A stretch of 64,000 bases of DNA. Origin: CAYOWK01 sp964407665 (GTDB lineage: Bacteria; Pseudomonadota; Alphaproteobacteria; Caulobacterales; Hyphomonadaceae). Position 1 is the stretch's first letter; the number at the start of each line of letters is the position of its first letter. Shown in pieces: positions 36,253 to 44,372 of the stretch. The notes beneath the pieces are model-generated. The model was not told where the DNA came from and did not search any database. It was given only the letters and a program-made list of their open reading frames with translations. The translations under genes and the position numbers were made by a program. The stretch is from NCBI GenBank assembly GCA_964407665.1, contig CAYOWK010000014.1:15147-79146 (forward strand). Reading direction: 5' to 3'.

Positions 36253-36611
36253 GTAGTCCTCCCGAGCCTTTCGCATACTGCACCGAAGATGAACGGGAGT
36301 GGAATGACCTCTTTTGCTATGCGCCTGTTTGGTGTTGTGCGCGCGTCTGCCTGTTCACGTGAACCGACTATCTGTGAGCCCCGCCCTCGTGGTTCGACGG
36401 ACGGGCGCTTTGCGCCCTGCTCACCATGAGGGCTACTTTGTTGCTGGTGGTTGGTCTGTCATTCCGGGTGCGCTTTCTCCTTCGGACCGGCCTTCGCCGT
36501 CCGTGATGCTGTCGTTTCCTCCCGTTTTGCCCTTTCAGGCATGGGAGGCCGGGGCGCGTGGAAACGCGCCTTGTTTAGTACATTGCCAGCTTGCGCTGGC
36601 CGGATGCGTAC

Positions 36612-36656
36612 GGGTGCGATCGGTTCTGGCTTGGGCCAGAACCGTGAATCGCACCC
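36612..36656 (-). repeat. REP-like long hairpin, left unit of an inverted pair
   Basis: A 45-base hairpin: outer stem GGGTGCGAT with ATCGCACCC, a three-base bulge, and inner stem CGGTTCTGGC with GCCAGAACCG around a four-base loop. Read on the minus strand it shows GATTCACG followed by an inner hairpin and CGATC, the same layout as 36668-36717 in the opposite direction. Confidence 0.65.
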
Positions 36657-36667
36657 GCCTTATGAAT

Positions 36668-36717
36668 CGAGTCGGATTCACGCGTTTGGCGCGACGCGCC
36701 AAACGCGATCCGGCTCG
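36668..36717 (+). repeat. REP-like long hairpin, right unit of an inverted pair
   Basis: A 50-base hairpin: outer stem CGAGTCGGAT with ATCCGGCTCG (one G-T pair), the bulge TCA, and a 13-base-pair inner stem CGCGTTTGGCGCG with CGCGCCAAACGCG. The conserved parts relative to its partner are GATTCACG and CGATC. Opposed pairs of this kind resemble REP/BIME elements. Confidence 0.65.
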
Positions 36718-37109
36718 GCACGCGCCCCGCAGGTCGTTGTCAGCCCGGCAAGGTACAATCGAGGATTTCCGCTACCAGCGTGGGAGCCCTGACCGGCTTG
36801 CCGCCCCTTGCGGGAAGACGGCCGGACACAAGTCACGCTGGACGTTGGTCCAGGTCCTACACCGGGCCGCACGTGCAGGAGTGACCGCCACCCCTGGACG
36901 CCCCGGTTTCGCATCACCGGGGCCACGAAGGATCTGCCTTGCCCGCCGGGCCCACGTTACAGGGGAGCCCGGCAGATCGGGCTGGGTTTCGTACTGCGCT
37001 GGATACGCCAAATCCTTTGACCGGGGCGGAGTGGGGTGGCACGACAGCGGGCGGCCATTGGCCGTCTGCACGGACCGTAGAGTCCGGCGGGTCTCAGGGA
37101 GCGAGCATC

Positions 37110-38624
37110 ATGATCAGACATAGCCGTAATGTGTCCGGAGCCAGCCGCAGGGAGGCGATGCTGGGGTTTGCAGGGCTCGCAGGCGTGTCCGCGCTGGCTG
37201 CGGGGGTGGGTGGTCCGGCGGCCTATGCGCAGGAGGCCCTGGCGGGCGGAGCCGTGGATGTGACCCCGGCGCTGGCGCGCTATATCTCCGGGGCGAAGGC
37301 GGCGGCGATTGCGCCGGACATTGCGGAGATGGGCCGGCTGCACATTCTCGACACGCTGGCGTCCATCGTGGCGTGCCGCGATCTCGAAGCAGCTGTTCTT
37401 GGGCGCAAGTATGCGGCGATGAAGAGCGGCTCGGCGCGGCGCAACACGGCGACCATGCTGGGCACCAGGCAGAAGGCGGGGCTGGTGGACGCGGTATTCG
37501 CCAGCGCGATGGCGGGCCATGGCGCCGAGATCAATGATTTCATCCCGTCGGCCTTCGTGCAGCCGGGGCCGTCCATCGTCAGCTGCGCGGTGAGCCTTGC
37601 GGAGCTGCGCGGCGGTACGGGGCGCGATGTGCTGCGGGCAGTGGTGGCCGGCTATGAGCTGGCGGGGCGCATTCCGAAGGCGCTGGGCGACCGCAATCTG
37701 CGCGACAGCGGCATCGCCAACCATGGCGTCGGGCCGGTGTTCGGCACGGCGACGGCGGCTGCGGTGATGATCGGGCTGCCGGAGGACCGGATCAGCGACC
37801 TGCTGACCTATTGCGCGCAGCAGGCCTCGGGCTCGTGGCAGTGGCTGCTCGATGTAGAGCATATCGAGAAGGCGTTCGTGTTCGCGGGCATGGGCGCCCG
37901 CAACGGGCTTGAGGCGGCGCTGATGGTGGAGGCGGGCTTCAGGGGCGTACGCGACAGTCTCGACAATCCGGGCGGATGGATGCGCTCGAAGATCTTTGCG
38001 GGGGGCGATGGCGACCGCGCGTATCTCGTGGAGGATCTGGGCGTGCGCTCGGAGATGCCGCACACGGCGTACAAGCGCTATCCGGTGGGCGGGCCGACGC
38101 AGCCTGCGATCGACGGGATGCTGAAGCTGTTGCCGCAGATCGACCGCGCGGCGGTGGAGGGCGTGCGTATCGAGATGCCCGGGCGATGGCAGGCGTTCCG
38201 CGATGCGGCCATGCCGGCGCTGAACCTGCGCTATACGACGTCGCTGATCCTGCTGGACGGACGGCTGGATTTCACGTCGGCGCAGTCGCTTGAGCGGATG
38301 CACAAGGATGCCGCCGTGAAGGCGATGATGCAGAAGGTGGAGATCGTTCATGATCCGGCGCAGGAAACGCCTGCGGGCGAGGCGCGCCGGGAGTCGGCGC
38401 GGGTGATCGTCATGGAGCGCGGCGGCAGGCGGCACGAGATCTTCGTGCCGTATGTGGTGGGCTTCCCGTCGCATCCGATGAGTGCGGCCGAGGTGGAAGC
38501 CAAGGCGATGGAGCTGATGGCGCCGCGCCTTGGCGAGAAGCGCGCGCGGGCCGTGGTGGAGCAGGTACGGGAGCTCGAGGGGATGAAGTCGGCGGGCAGG
38601 CTGGCGGGGATGATTGCGAGCTAG
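37110..38624 (+). CDS. MmgE/PrpD family protein, exported
   Basis: A 504-residue member of the MmgE/PrpD (2-methylcitrate dehydratase-like) family. The N-terminus SGASRREAMLGFAGLAGVSAL is a Tat-type signal with twin Arg, so it would be periplasmic, unlike PrpD. Family blocks are GHGAEINDFIPSAFVQPGPS, NHGVGPVFGTATAAAVM and KRYPVGGPTQPAIDGMLKL. The reaction cannot be assigned: the family includes dehydratases, isomerases and decarboxylases. AGGGAG lies upstream of the ATG at 37110. It follows the hairpin-rich stretch. Confidence 0.9.
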   Translation: MIRHSRNVSGASRREAMLGFAGLAGVSALAAGVGGPAAYAQEALAGGAVDVTPALARYISGAKAAAIAPDIAEMGRLHILDTLASIVACRDLEAAVLGRKYAAMKSGSARRNTATMLGTRQKAGLVDAVFASAMAGHGAEINDFIPSAFVQPGPSIVSCAVSLAELRGGTGRDVLRAVVAGYELAGRIPKALGDRNLRDSGIANHGVGPVFGTATAAAVMIGLPEDRISDLLTYCAQQASGSWQWLLDVEHIEKAFVFAGMGARNGLEAALMVEAGFRGVRDSLDNPGGWMRSKIFAGGDGDRAYLVEDLGVRSEMPHTAYKRYPVGGPTQPAIDGMLKLLPQIDRAAVEGVRIEMPGRWQAFRDAAMPALNLRYTTSLILLDGRLDFTSAQSLERMHKDAAVKAMMQKVEIVHDPAQETPAGEARRESARVIVMERGGRRHEIFVPYVVGFPSHPMSAAEVEAKAMELMAPRLGEKRARAVVEQVRELEGMKSAGRLAGMIAS

Positions 38625-38687
38625 GGCTGGCCGGGGGCGTTACCCCCTCCTGTTCCGTGACCATACTGGCGGCTTGAGTGTTGCGCC

Positions 38688-38703
38688 TCCCCCGTTCGGG
38701 GGA
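38688..38703. terminator. Short GC hairpin between convergent genes
   Basis: TCCCCCGTTCGGGGGA forms a six-base-pair stem with a four-base loop between the MmgE/PrpD stop and the stop of the convergent gene at 38729. There is no T run, so it is a weak terminator candidate. Confidence 0.3.
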
Positions 38704-38728
38704 AGAGCGTCTGTAGCTGCTGCGCTTC

Positions 38729-39154
38729 TTACCACGGCAGCGGCTGGAGGTCCGGGTCGAGCCAGGCGAGGCGGGCTGCCGGGGTGAACAGATGGGCTCT
38801 CGACCAGTGGGCCAGAATCCAGTCCGGGCGTCCGAGGTCGCTGGCGAGCAGGGTCGCGAGGATGGCGGACAGGGGTTTGTCCGGGACGGCGTCGATATGG
38901 GCGCGGGCGGCGCGCATCGAGGCCAGCGTGATGGTGTGGTGGTAACCGCCAGTGTCTGTGTTCGCGACGCCGGTGGCTTCGTTGTAGGCGCGGATGAGAC
39001 CGGGCATGCGCGTCTCGGCGTCCGGGCCATGGCTTGAGATCACCCAGAGTGCGGCGGCCCAGTGGGCGGCGTGGGTCCATTCGGGTTTGGGCAGGGAGCG
39101 ATCTTCGACACCAAGGCCGATGCGTTCGATGTCTGCGTCTGTGAAGGGGGGCAT
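38729..39154 (-). CDS. Conserved-looking protein of unknown function
   Basis: A 141-residue soluble helical protein beginning MPPFTDADIERIGLGVEDRS, with WTHAAHWAAALWVISSHGP and TGGYHHTITLASMRAARAHI. The His-rich helices (HAAHW and YHHT) hint at a metal or haem site, but I do not recognise the family with certainty. AGGAAC lies upstream of its ATG. It is convergent with the MmgE/PrpD gene. Confidence 0.72.
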   Translation of the reverse strand: MPPFTDADIERIGLGVEDRSLPKPEWTHAAHWAAALWVISSHGPDAETRMPGLIRAYNEATGVANTDTGGYHHTITLASMRAARAHIDAVPDKPLSAILATLLASDLGRPDWILAHWSRAHLFTPAARLAWLDPDLQPLPW

Positions 39155-39485
39155 GGCGGGTTCCTGAAGGGTGCGGCGGACCTGTCAGGAGGCTCCGCCC
39201 GGAGTGTGGCGGAGCGGGTGATGCGGGGACCGGACTAGCCGGTCGTCACGCGCATGCCAGCCGCCGCCAGGGTGATCTGGCGTTGCTGGATCTGCTGAAG
39301 GGACAGCTTCGTGCGCATGGCGGAGTGTCTAGCATTGCCCGCGTGTCGTCGTCCAGATTTGCCCGGAACGCTGCGGCGCCCTGAACGACAGCCGAGAATA
39401 TAGTGGCGGTGACGGCGCCTGCCTGCTGGCGGGCCGCCGTCTTCGCGTGCTTGATCGGCGCGTGATAAACCTTCCGGGGGATGGA
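39155..39485. other. Intergenic region with a possible decayed small gene
   Basis: No intact gene of good quality. On the minus strand one frame reads ATIFSAVVQGAAAFRANLDD and then goes bad near 39318, where the adjacent frame continues as MRTKLSLQQIQQRQITLAAA to a stop at 39235. This could be a frameshifted remnant or a real 27-residue peptide. Confidence 0.35.
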
Positions 39486-39881
39486 ATGACAACCGAACTG
39501 ATGATGCTGGTCTATACGACCGCCCTGCTGATCGTGCTGGTGCTGGCGCAGACGCTGGCGGGGATCATGGCGCAGGGGCTGATGCCGCTGGCCGGGCCGC
39601 GTGACGAGCTGCCGCCGCCGGGCAAGTTCCAGCTGCGCATGAAGCGCGTGGTCGACAACCACCGCGAGGGGCTGCTGATGTTTGCGCCACTGGTGCTGGT
39701 CGCGGCGGTTGCGGGCGTGACGAGTCCGTGGACCGAGCTGGGCGCCCAGATCTATTTCTTTGCCCGCCTGGTGCACGCAGCGCTCTACGTCTCCGGCGCG
39801 CCGCTGGTGCGGCCGCTGGCGTGGGGGGCAGGCCTTGCAGGGCTCGGCATGATCCTGCTGGCGCTGCTGGGCTGGATCTAG
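39486..39881 (+). CDS. MAPEG family membrane protein
   Basis: A 131-residue inner-membrane protein with four hydrophobic helices. The motif RMKRVVDNHREGLLMFAPL (Arg and Glu within the membrane, with Asn-His) and FARLVHAALYVSG are typical of the MAPEG superfamily, which includes microsomal glutathione transferases. Bacterial members of this subgroup are uncharacterised. GGGGGATGGA precedes the ATG at 39486. Confidence 0.9.
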   Translation: MTTELMMLVYTTALLIVLVLAQTLAGIMAQGLMPLAGPRDELPPPGKFQLRMKRVVDNHREGLLMFAPLVLVAAVAGVTSPWTELGAQIYFFARLVHAALYVSGAPLVRPLAWGAGLAGLGMILLALLGWI

Positions 39882-39890
39882 CTGCGGGCT

Positions 39891-41237
39891 CTACTTCGCC
39901 GCGAGCCGTTCGTTCGCCCATGTGATGAAGTGCCGGATGTTCGGGCGGTCGGTGTGGCCGCCGTCGTGCTGGCGCCAGGCAAGATCGCCGCCGAGGATGC
40001 TCTCGTTGACGGGCGGCAGGGCCGATATTGCGGGATCGGGCGTGAGCCCTGCGGCTCCGAGAAACTTCCAGACAGGTTCGGCCGCCCGTGTGGCCTTGTA
40101 GGCGCCGAGCGGATCGAGCCAGAGGCTGTCGCCCTGTTCGGGGATGCCGATGCTGATGAAGAGCGGGCGGGGCGCGGCGAGGGCGATCAGCTGGTGGCTG
40201 TCGACGGGCAGGTCGCCTGGGGTGAGGGCTCCGGGATCGGCTGAGGCGTAGCGGATGAAACCGCCCGCCATCCAGTGGAAGAAGGGACCTGCGAGGTTGG
40301 TGACGCTCTCGCCGTAGTCGCGGCGGAGCAGCGTTGCGCCGCCCTTGCCGGATGATGCGACGAGGCCGGCGGCGATGCGCTCGTCGAAGGCCATGCCGAC
40401 CAGTGCGGCCTTGCCATAGCGGGAGACGCCCTCGATGCCGATGCGCTTTGCATCGACGGCGGTGTCGGCGGACAGGAAGTCGAAGGCGCGGCTGGCGCCC
40501 CAGCCCCAGGCGCGCAGGGCGCCCCAGTCCTCCGGCGCGCGGGCGGCGCCGTTCGTGGAGTAGCCGATGACGCCGGATGTCAGGCCTTCGGCGTTGTCAG
40601 GCTGGACAGTGTCGGTGTCGAGCATGGCGTAGCCCCAGCCGCCGGCAATGAGCTGGTGCTGGCGCGGCATGTCGCCGTGGGCGTCGGCCAGCGGTTGCGG
40701 CGTGGCGTCTTCGGGGCCGAGCATGATGAGGACGGGCGCAGGGGCGGCGGCGTTCGCGGGGGTGACGACCAGCATGCGAAGTTCGACCTGGACGCCTGCG
40801 GGCGAGGGCCTGACGGGACGGCCAATCACGCGGCGCGAGACGACCGGGACGTCCGCTATCGTCTCGCGGGCGGTATTCTCGACGGTCCAGACGATGACCG
40901 GGGCTGTCGCGGGCACGCGGCCGTAGATTTCGCGCTCGAACGCGGCGGCGATCTCGGCCCGGCGGGCCGGCCATTGATCCGGAGACGTGACGGGGCCGCC
41001 CGCCGCGGTGGTGAGGAGGTCCGGCAGGTTCGGGTAGGGGGTGGCTTCGGCCTCGTCGTAGTTGGCGGGGTTGGGGCCGGTGGATTCGGAACTGCGCGGC
41101 GGAAGCAGCGATGCGACCCCGACGCGCGCCTTCATGAGTTCGACGGGGGCAGCGGCGGGGGCGACGGACGGGGCCGAGGCGCATGCCGTCACGGCGAGCG
41201 CAAGGGCGGCGGCGAGCGTGCGGGGAAAACCGTTCAT
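39891..41237 (-). CDS. Glucuronoyl esterase-like hydrolase (CE15 type), lipoprotein
   Basis: An exported alpha/beta hydrolase of 448 residues with a lipobox VTACAS. The nucleophile elbow EGVSRYGKAALVG follows the GxSRxGK pattern of CE15 glucuronoyl esterases, and the catalytic His is in WRQHDGGHTDRPNIRHF near the C-terminus; LADAHGDMPRQ is the oxyanion-side region. CE15 enzymes cut the ester between glucuronoxylan and lignin; many marine bacterial members have other ester substrates. No polysaccharide locus is adjacent. Confidence 0.85.
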   Translation of the reverse strand: MNGFPRTLAAALALAVTACASAPSVAPAAAPVELMKARVGVASLLPPRSSESTGPNPANYDEAEATPYPNLPDLLTTAAGGPVTSPDQWPARRAEIAAAFEREIYGRVPATAPVIVWTVENTARETIADVPVVSRRVIGRPVRPSPAGVQVELRMLVVTPANAAAPAPVLIMLGPEDATPQPLADAHGDMPRQHQLIAGGWGYAMLDTDTVQPDNAEGLTSGVIGYSTNGAARAPEDWGALRAWGWGASRAFDFLSADTAVDAKRIGIEGVSRYGKAALVGMAFDERIAAGLVASSGKGGATLLRRDYGESVTNLAGPFFHWMAGGFIRYASADPGALTPGDLPVDSHQLIALAAPRPLFISIGIPEQGDSLWLDPLGAYKATRAAEPVWKFLGAAGLTPDPAISALPPVNESILGGDLAWRQHDGGHTDRPNIRHFITWANERLAAK

Positions 41238-41249
41238 GGCGGCGGGCGA

Positions 41250-41717
41250 TCAGCCGGGGCAGGCCAGCGGGGCGGCGGCGTCGTAATTGCCGACCTTGGT
41301 GATGCGCCAGCCGTCCGCGAACTTCTTCAGCTCGTAGGACGAGGCGCGGTCCTTCGGCGGGAGAGGTTCATTGGCGGCGGTCAGGCGCGAATACTTCATC
41401 GCGCCCCAGGCCGTGTCGGGGCCGGTCATGCAGCCCTTGATCTGGTAGATGTCGGAGTGGTGGTAGCCCTGCGCATGGAGGGCCTGGAAGGATCGCGCGA
41501 GGTTGGCGGACTCCTCGGCCTCGCTGGGGCCGGTGCGCCAGAAATCGCGTGCGAGCGTGGCGTGGTCGTAGGTGTTCCAGACTTCGGTATAGCGCTTGAG
41601 GAAGGCTTCGACGTCGCCGGCGCCCGATGGTTCAGCCGGTTTGCTTGCGCAGGCTGTGGCGAGCAGAGCAAGGGCAAACAGGGCTACGCGCGAGGCTGCC
41701 AGTCGGTTGTGGGCCAT
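41250..41717 (-). CDS. NTF2-like lipoprotein of unknown function
   Basis: A 155-residue protein with a lipobox (LLATACAS) and a cone-shaped NTF2/SnoaL-like domain: VEAFLKRYTEVWNTYDHATL at the start and SSYELKKFADGWRITKVGNY at the end. Residue content gives no catalytic assignment. It lies twelve bases upstream of the CE15 gene on the same strand, so the two are probably one operon. Confidence 0.78.
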   Translation of the reverse strand: MAHNRLAASRVALFALALLATACASKPAEPSGAGDVEAFLKRYTEVWNTYDHATLARDFWRTGPSEAEESANLARSFQALHAQGYHHSDIYQIKGCMTGPDTAWGAMKYSRLTAANEPLPPKDRASSYELKKFADGWRITKVGNYDAAAPLACPG

Positions 41718-41809
41718 GGAAGTATCCTCGGTGGCTGCGAATCTGCTTGTGGCCGTAGCCGCGCTCGCTAGGTTTTCCCAATGAACACGAGGGACCGGCG
41801 CTGACGCAA

Positions 41810-42241
41810 ATGTATTTTGTTTCTTGCCTCATGCGGGCCGTCGCGTTTCTCCGGGGCGTCGAGCCGACGGTTCTTGCGCGCGGGACGTCGATCGCTGAGC
41901 GCTGGCCGGGTTATCGAGGCGGCGCAGCTCTTGCCAATCACTGGGTAGCGGGAACGCTGACGGAGCAGGACGGTGATGTGGCGGTGGTCTGGCGCATCCG
42001 CGCCTTTTCCTACTCGGTCTGGACGGCGGGACTGGTGGGCTGGCTAGTCATCGCGTTTTTTGCAAGCAGCTTCTTTATGGTCCGCGATTTCGACTGGCGC
42101 GCTGTCCTCTTTGGAATGCTGTCGCCGGTCTGGGTTCTGGCGATGGGGCGCTTCGCAAGGATGCGATACGTCCCTTGGCGAAGGTTCATCCTGCGGGACA
42201 TCTCCCGTCGCGCAGGCCTTCCCGCCGACGCTGGCCGGTAA
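41810..42241 (+). CDS. Small membrane protein of unknown function
   Basis: A 143-residue protein with two central hydrophobic helices (WTAGLVGWLVIAFFASSFFM and VLFGMLSPVWVLAMG), an N-terminal soluble domain and a basic C-terminus. I do not recognise it. It is divergent from the NTF2-like lipoprotein. A second ATG seven codons in is an equally possible start. Confidence 0.55.
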   Translation: MYFVSCLMRAVAFLRGVEPTVLARGTSIAERWPGYRGGAALANHWVAGTLTEQDGDVAVVWRIRAFSYSVWTAGLVGWLVIAFFASSFFMVRDFDWRAVLFGMLSPVWVLAMGRFARMRYVPWRRFILRDISRRAGLPADAGR

Positions 42242-42398
42242 CATTCCCGCCTTTTCGCGCGGACGCGTGAGCGCCGCCAACATCCTTGCAAGACCTTTCG
42301 ACCGGTCCATTTGAAAACCAGCCGGAACAGTGCTTGTATGCCGTCACGACAACATACCGCTTGTTCGAAAAAGAGCGGATGCCGGAAGGAACGACCCA

Positions 42399-44105
42399 TT
42401 GGTGACGCGTAACGAAGCGCTGGCGATTCTCACGTCCAAAGGCCAGCTGCACGAGATCCGGACCACGCAGGTTCCGCGTCCAGACGGGACGTCATGGCCG
42501 CTGCGGACGTTCGTCAACGCGCCGCCCACCCTGCGGGAGCTCTATTGCGAGGCGCGCTCGGACAAGCAGTTCCTGGTCTACGAGGGCCTGCGGCTGTCGT
42601 TCGAGGACACATGGCGCGAGGCGTGCCGCCTGGCCACCGCGCTGGTCGAGCTGGGGGTTAAGCGGGAGGACCGCATTGCGCTGTCGATGCGCAACTATCC
42701 CGAGTGGGTCGTCGCCTACATGGCCATCACCTCGATCGGGGCGATGTGCGTGGCGATGAACGCGCTGTGGCAGCCCGACGAGATGGAGTACGGCCTCGGC
42801 CATTGCGGATCGAAGATGCTGATCTGCGACCAGGAGCGGTATGACCGCCTGCAGCTGTGCAAGTCGGTGTCGCCGGACCTGAAGATCATCGTGGCGCGCG
42901 CAACGAAGCCGCTGCCGGAGGGCGTGCTGTCCTACGAAACCCTCATGAAGCGTCCGGAGACGTCGATCATGCCGGGCGTCCGTCCGCTGCCGGACGATGA
43001 TGCGATCATGTACTTCACCTCTGGTTCGACCGGGCATCCCAAGGGGGCCGTGTCGAGCCATGCGAACGTGCTCAATGCGCTGATGTCGTGGGAGCTGGAT
43101 CTCTACGCGGCGTTCGTGACGGGGCTGGTGGAGAAGCCGCCGGCGGACGCGCCGCAGGGCGTGGCGCTGCTGGCGATTCCGCTGTTCCACGTGACCGGCT
43201 CGCACGCCGTCTTCCTGCAGTCCTTCCGGCTGCAGCGGCGGCTGGTGTCGATGTACAAGTGGGACGTGGAGAAGGCCGGCGAGCTGATCGAGGCCGAGCA
43301 GGTCACGACATTCGTGGGCACGCCGGCGATCACCGGCGACCTCGTGCAGGAAGGCAAGCGGTCGTCGCGCGATTTCTCGTCGCTGAGGTCGGTCGGCGGC
43401 GGCGGCGCCTCGCGGGCGCCGGAGCAGGTTCGCGCCATCGACGCCACCTTCCCGAACGCCCAGCCGGGCACGGGCTGGGGCATGACGGAGACCAACGCCA
43501 TCGGCGTCGGCATCGCGGCGGGCGACTATCTGCGGTTCCCCGAGAGCTCGGGCCGCATATCCGCTGTGCTCGACATGCGGGTTGTGGGCGAGGACGGCAA
43601 GGAGGTCGCGACCGGCCAGCGCGGCGAGCTCCAGGTGCGCGGCGCCTCGATCATGAAAGGCTACTGGAACAGGCCGGACGCGAACGCCGAGTCGTTCGTG
43701 GGCGAGTGGTTCCGGACGGGCGACGTGGTCACGGTCAATGACGAGGGCTTCGTGTTCATCGTAGACCGCATCAAGGATCTCGTGATCCGGGGCGGGGAGA
43801 ACATCGGCTGTGGCGCAGTGGAGTATGCCCTTCAGGAGCACCCCAATGTCATCGAGGCCTGCGTCTATGGCGTGCCCGATGAACGGCTTGGAGAGGAAGT
43901 GGCGGCGACGATCTATGTCGACCGCGCGGTCAGCGAGGAGGAACTGCGTGCCTTCCTGGAGCCGCGCCTCGCGAAGTTCCAGATCCCGCGCTACTTCACG
44001 ATGTCTGGCGAGCCGCTGGCGCGCGGCGCGACCGGCAAGATCCTGAAGAAGGAGCTGAGGGTCGAGGCAGCGAGGTTGCTGGCGAAGACCAAGGTTGGCG
44101 CGTAG
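42399..44105 (+). CDS. Acyl-CoA synthetase / AMP-dependent ligase
   Basis: Class I adenylate-forming enzyme of 568 residues. Motifs: YFTSGSTGHPKGAVSSHANV (A3, ATP loop), GTGWGMTETNAIG (A5), EWFRTGDVV (A7), the hinge VDRIKDLVIRGGENI (A8) and RGATGKILKKELR (A10, catalytic Lys). It most resembles medium/long-chain or dicarboxylic acid CoA ligases. AAGGA at 42386-42390 places the start at TTG 42399 or GTG 42402. The substrate is not deducible. Confidence 0.9.
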   Translation: MVTRNEALAILTSKGQLHEIRTTQVPRPDGTSWPLRTFVNAPPTLRELYCEARSDKQFLVYEGLRLSFEDTWREACRLATALVELGVKREDRIALSMRNYPEWVVAYMAITSIGAMCVAMNALWQPDEMEYGLGHCGSKMLICDQERYDRLQLCKSVSPDLKIIVARATKPLPEGVLSYETLMKRPETSIMPGVRPLPDDDAIMYFTSGSTGHPKGAVSSHANVLNALMSWELDLYAAFVTGLVEKPPADAPQGVALLAIPLFHVTGSHAVFLQSFRLQRRLVSMYKWDVEKAGELIEAEQVTTFVGTPAITGDLVQEGKRSSRDFSSLRSVGGGGASRAPEQVRAIDATFPNAQPGTGWGMTETNAIGVGIAAGDYLRFPESSGRISAVLDMRVVGEDGKEVATGQRGELQVRGASIMKGYWNRPDANAESFVGEWFRTGDVVTVNDEGFVFIVDRIKDLVIRGGENIGCGAVEYALQEHPNVIEACVYGVPDERLGEEVAATIYVDRAVSEEELRAFLEPRLAKFQIPRYFTMSGEPLARGATGKILKKELRVEAARLLAKTKVGA

Positions 44106-44372
44106 AGGTAAGGCGCCGTTGGGCTGCCGCAGGGGCAGGTAGGATCTTTCCACAGAAAGCGTTTCCCGTCCTGCGCGAGCGGGCTTGCGTGCGGTCAAGG
44201 CCTGACCACCGTTTGTGGCGCCGCCGGCTTGGGCAAAGCGGCGCCTGACGGGCGAGGGGATGCCGCCTTTTCTTTCAGGCTACGGAGCATTCGAAGATGG
44301 CGGCGCGCCGAGAGGTGACGCCGCGCTGCGGGCGCGGCTTGGTCGGCAAGGTTTGAACAGGGTGGACGGAAG

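Larger units (their letters stand above)
36253..37109. other. Gene-poor stretch dense in long inverted repeats
   Basis: About 850 bases with no convincing gene. Open frames exist on the plus strand but read as Cys/Arg-rich, unconserved sequence. The stretch holds at least eight clean stem-loops: 36403-36417, 36553-36570, 36585-36600, 36612-36656, 36668-36717, 36838-36853, 36901-36922 and 36931-36978. It may be a noncoding RNA, a repeat cluster or the long leader of the MmgE/PrpD gene. Confidence 0.6.

Noticed and set aside
36403..37109. RNase P RNA, tmRNA, SRP RNA or a cobalamin riboswitch in the hairpin-rich region
   Set aside because: I looked for the conserved core sequences of each on both strands and did not find them.
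36314..37123. A 269-codon plus-strand frame upstream of the MmgE/PrpD gene
   Set aside because: Composition is Cys/Arg-rich and unlike the neighbours, it runs through long hairpins and shows no motif; treated as noncoding.
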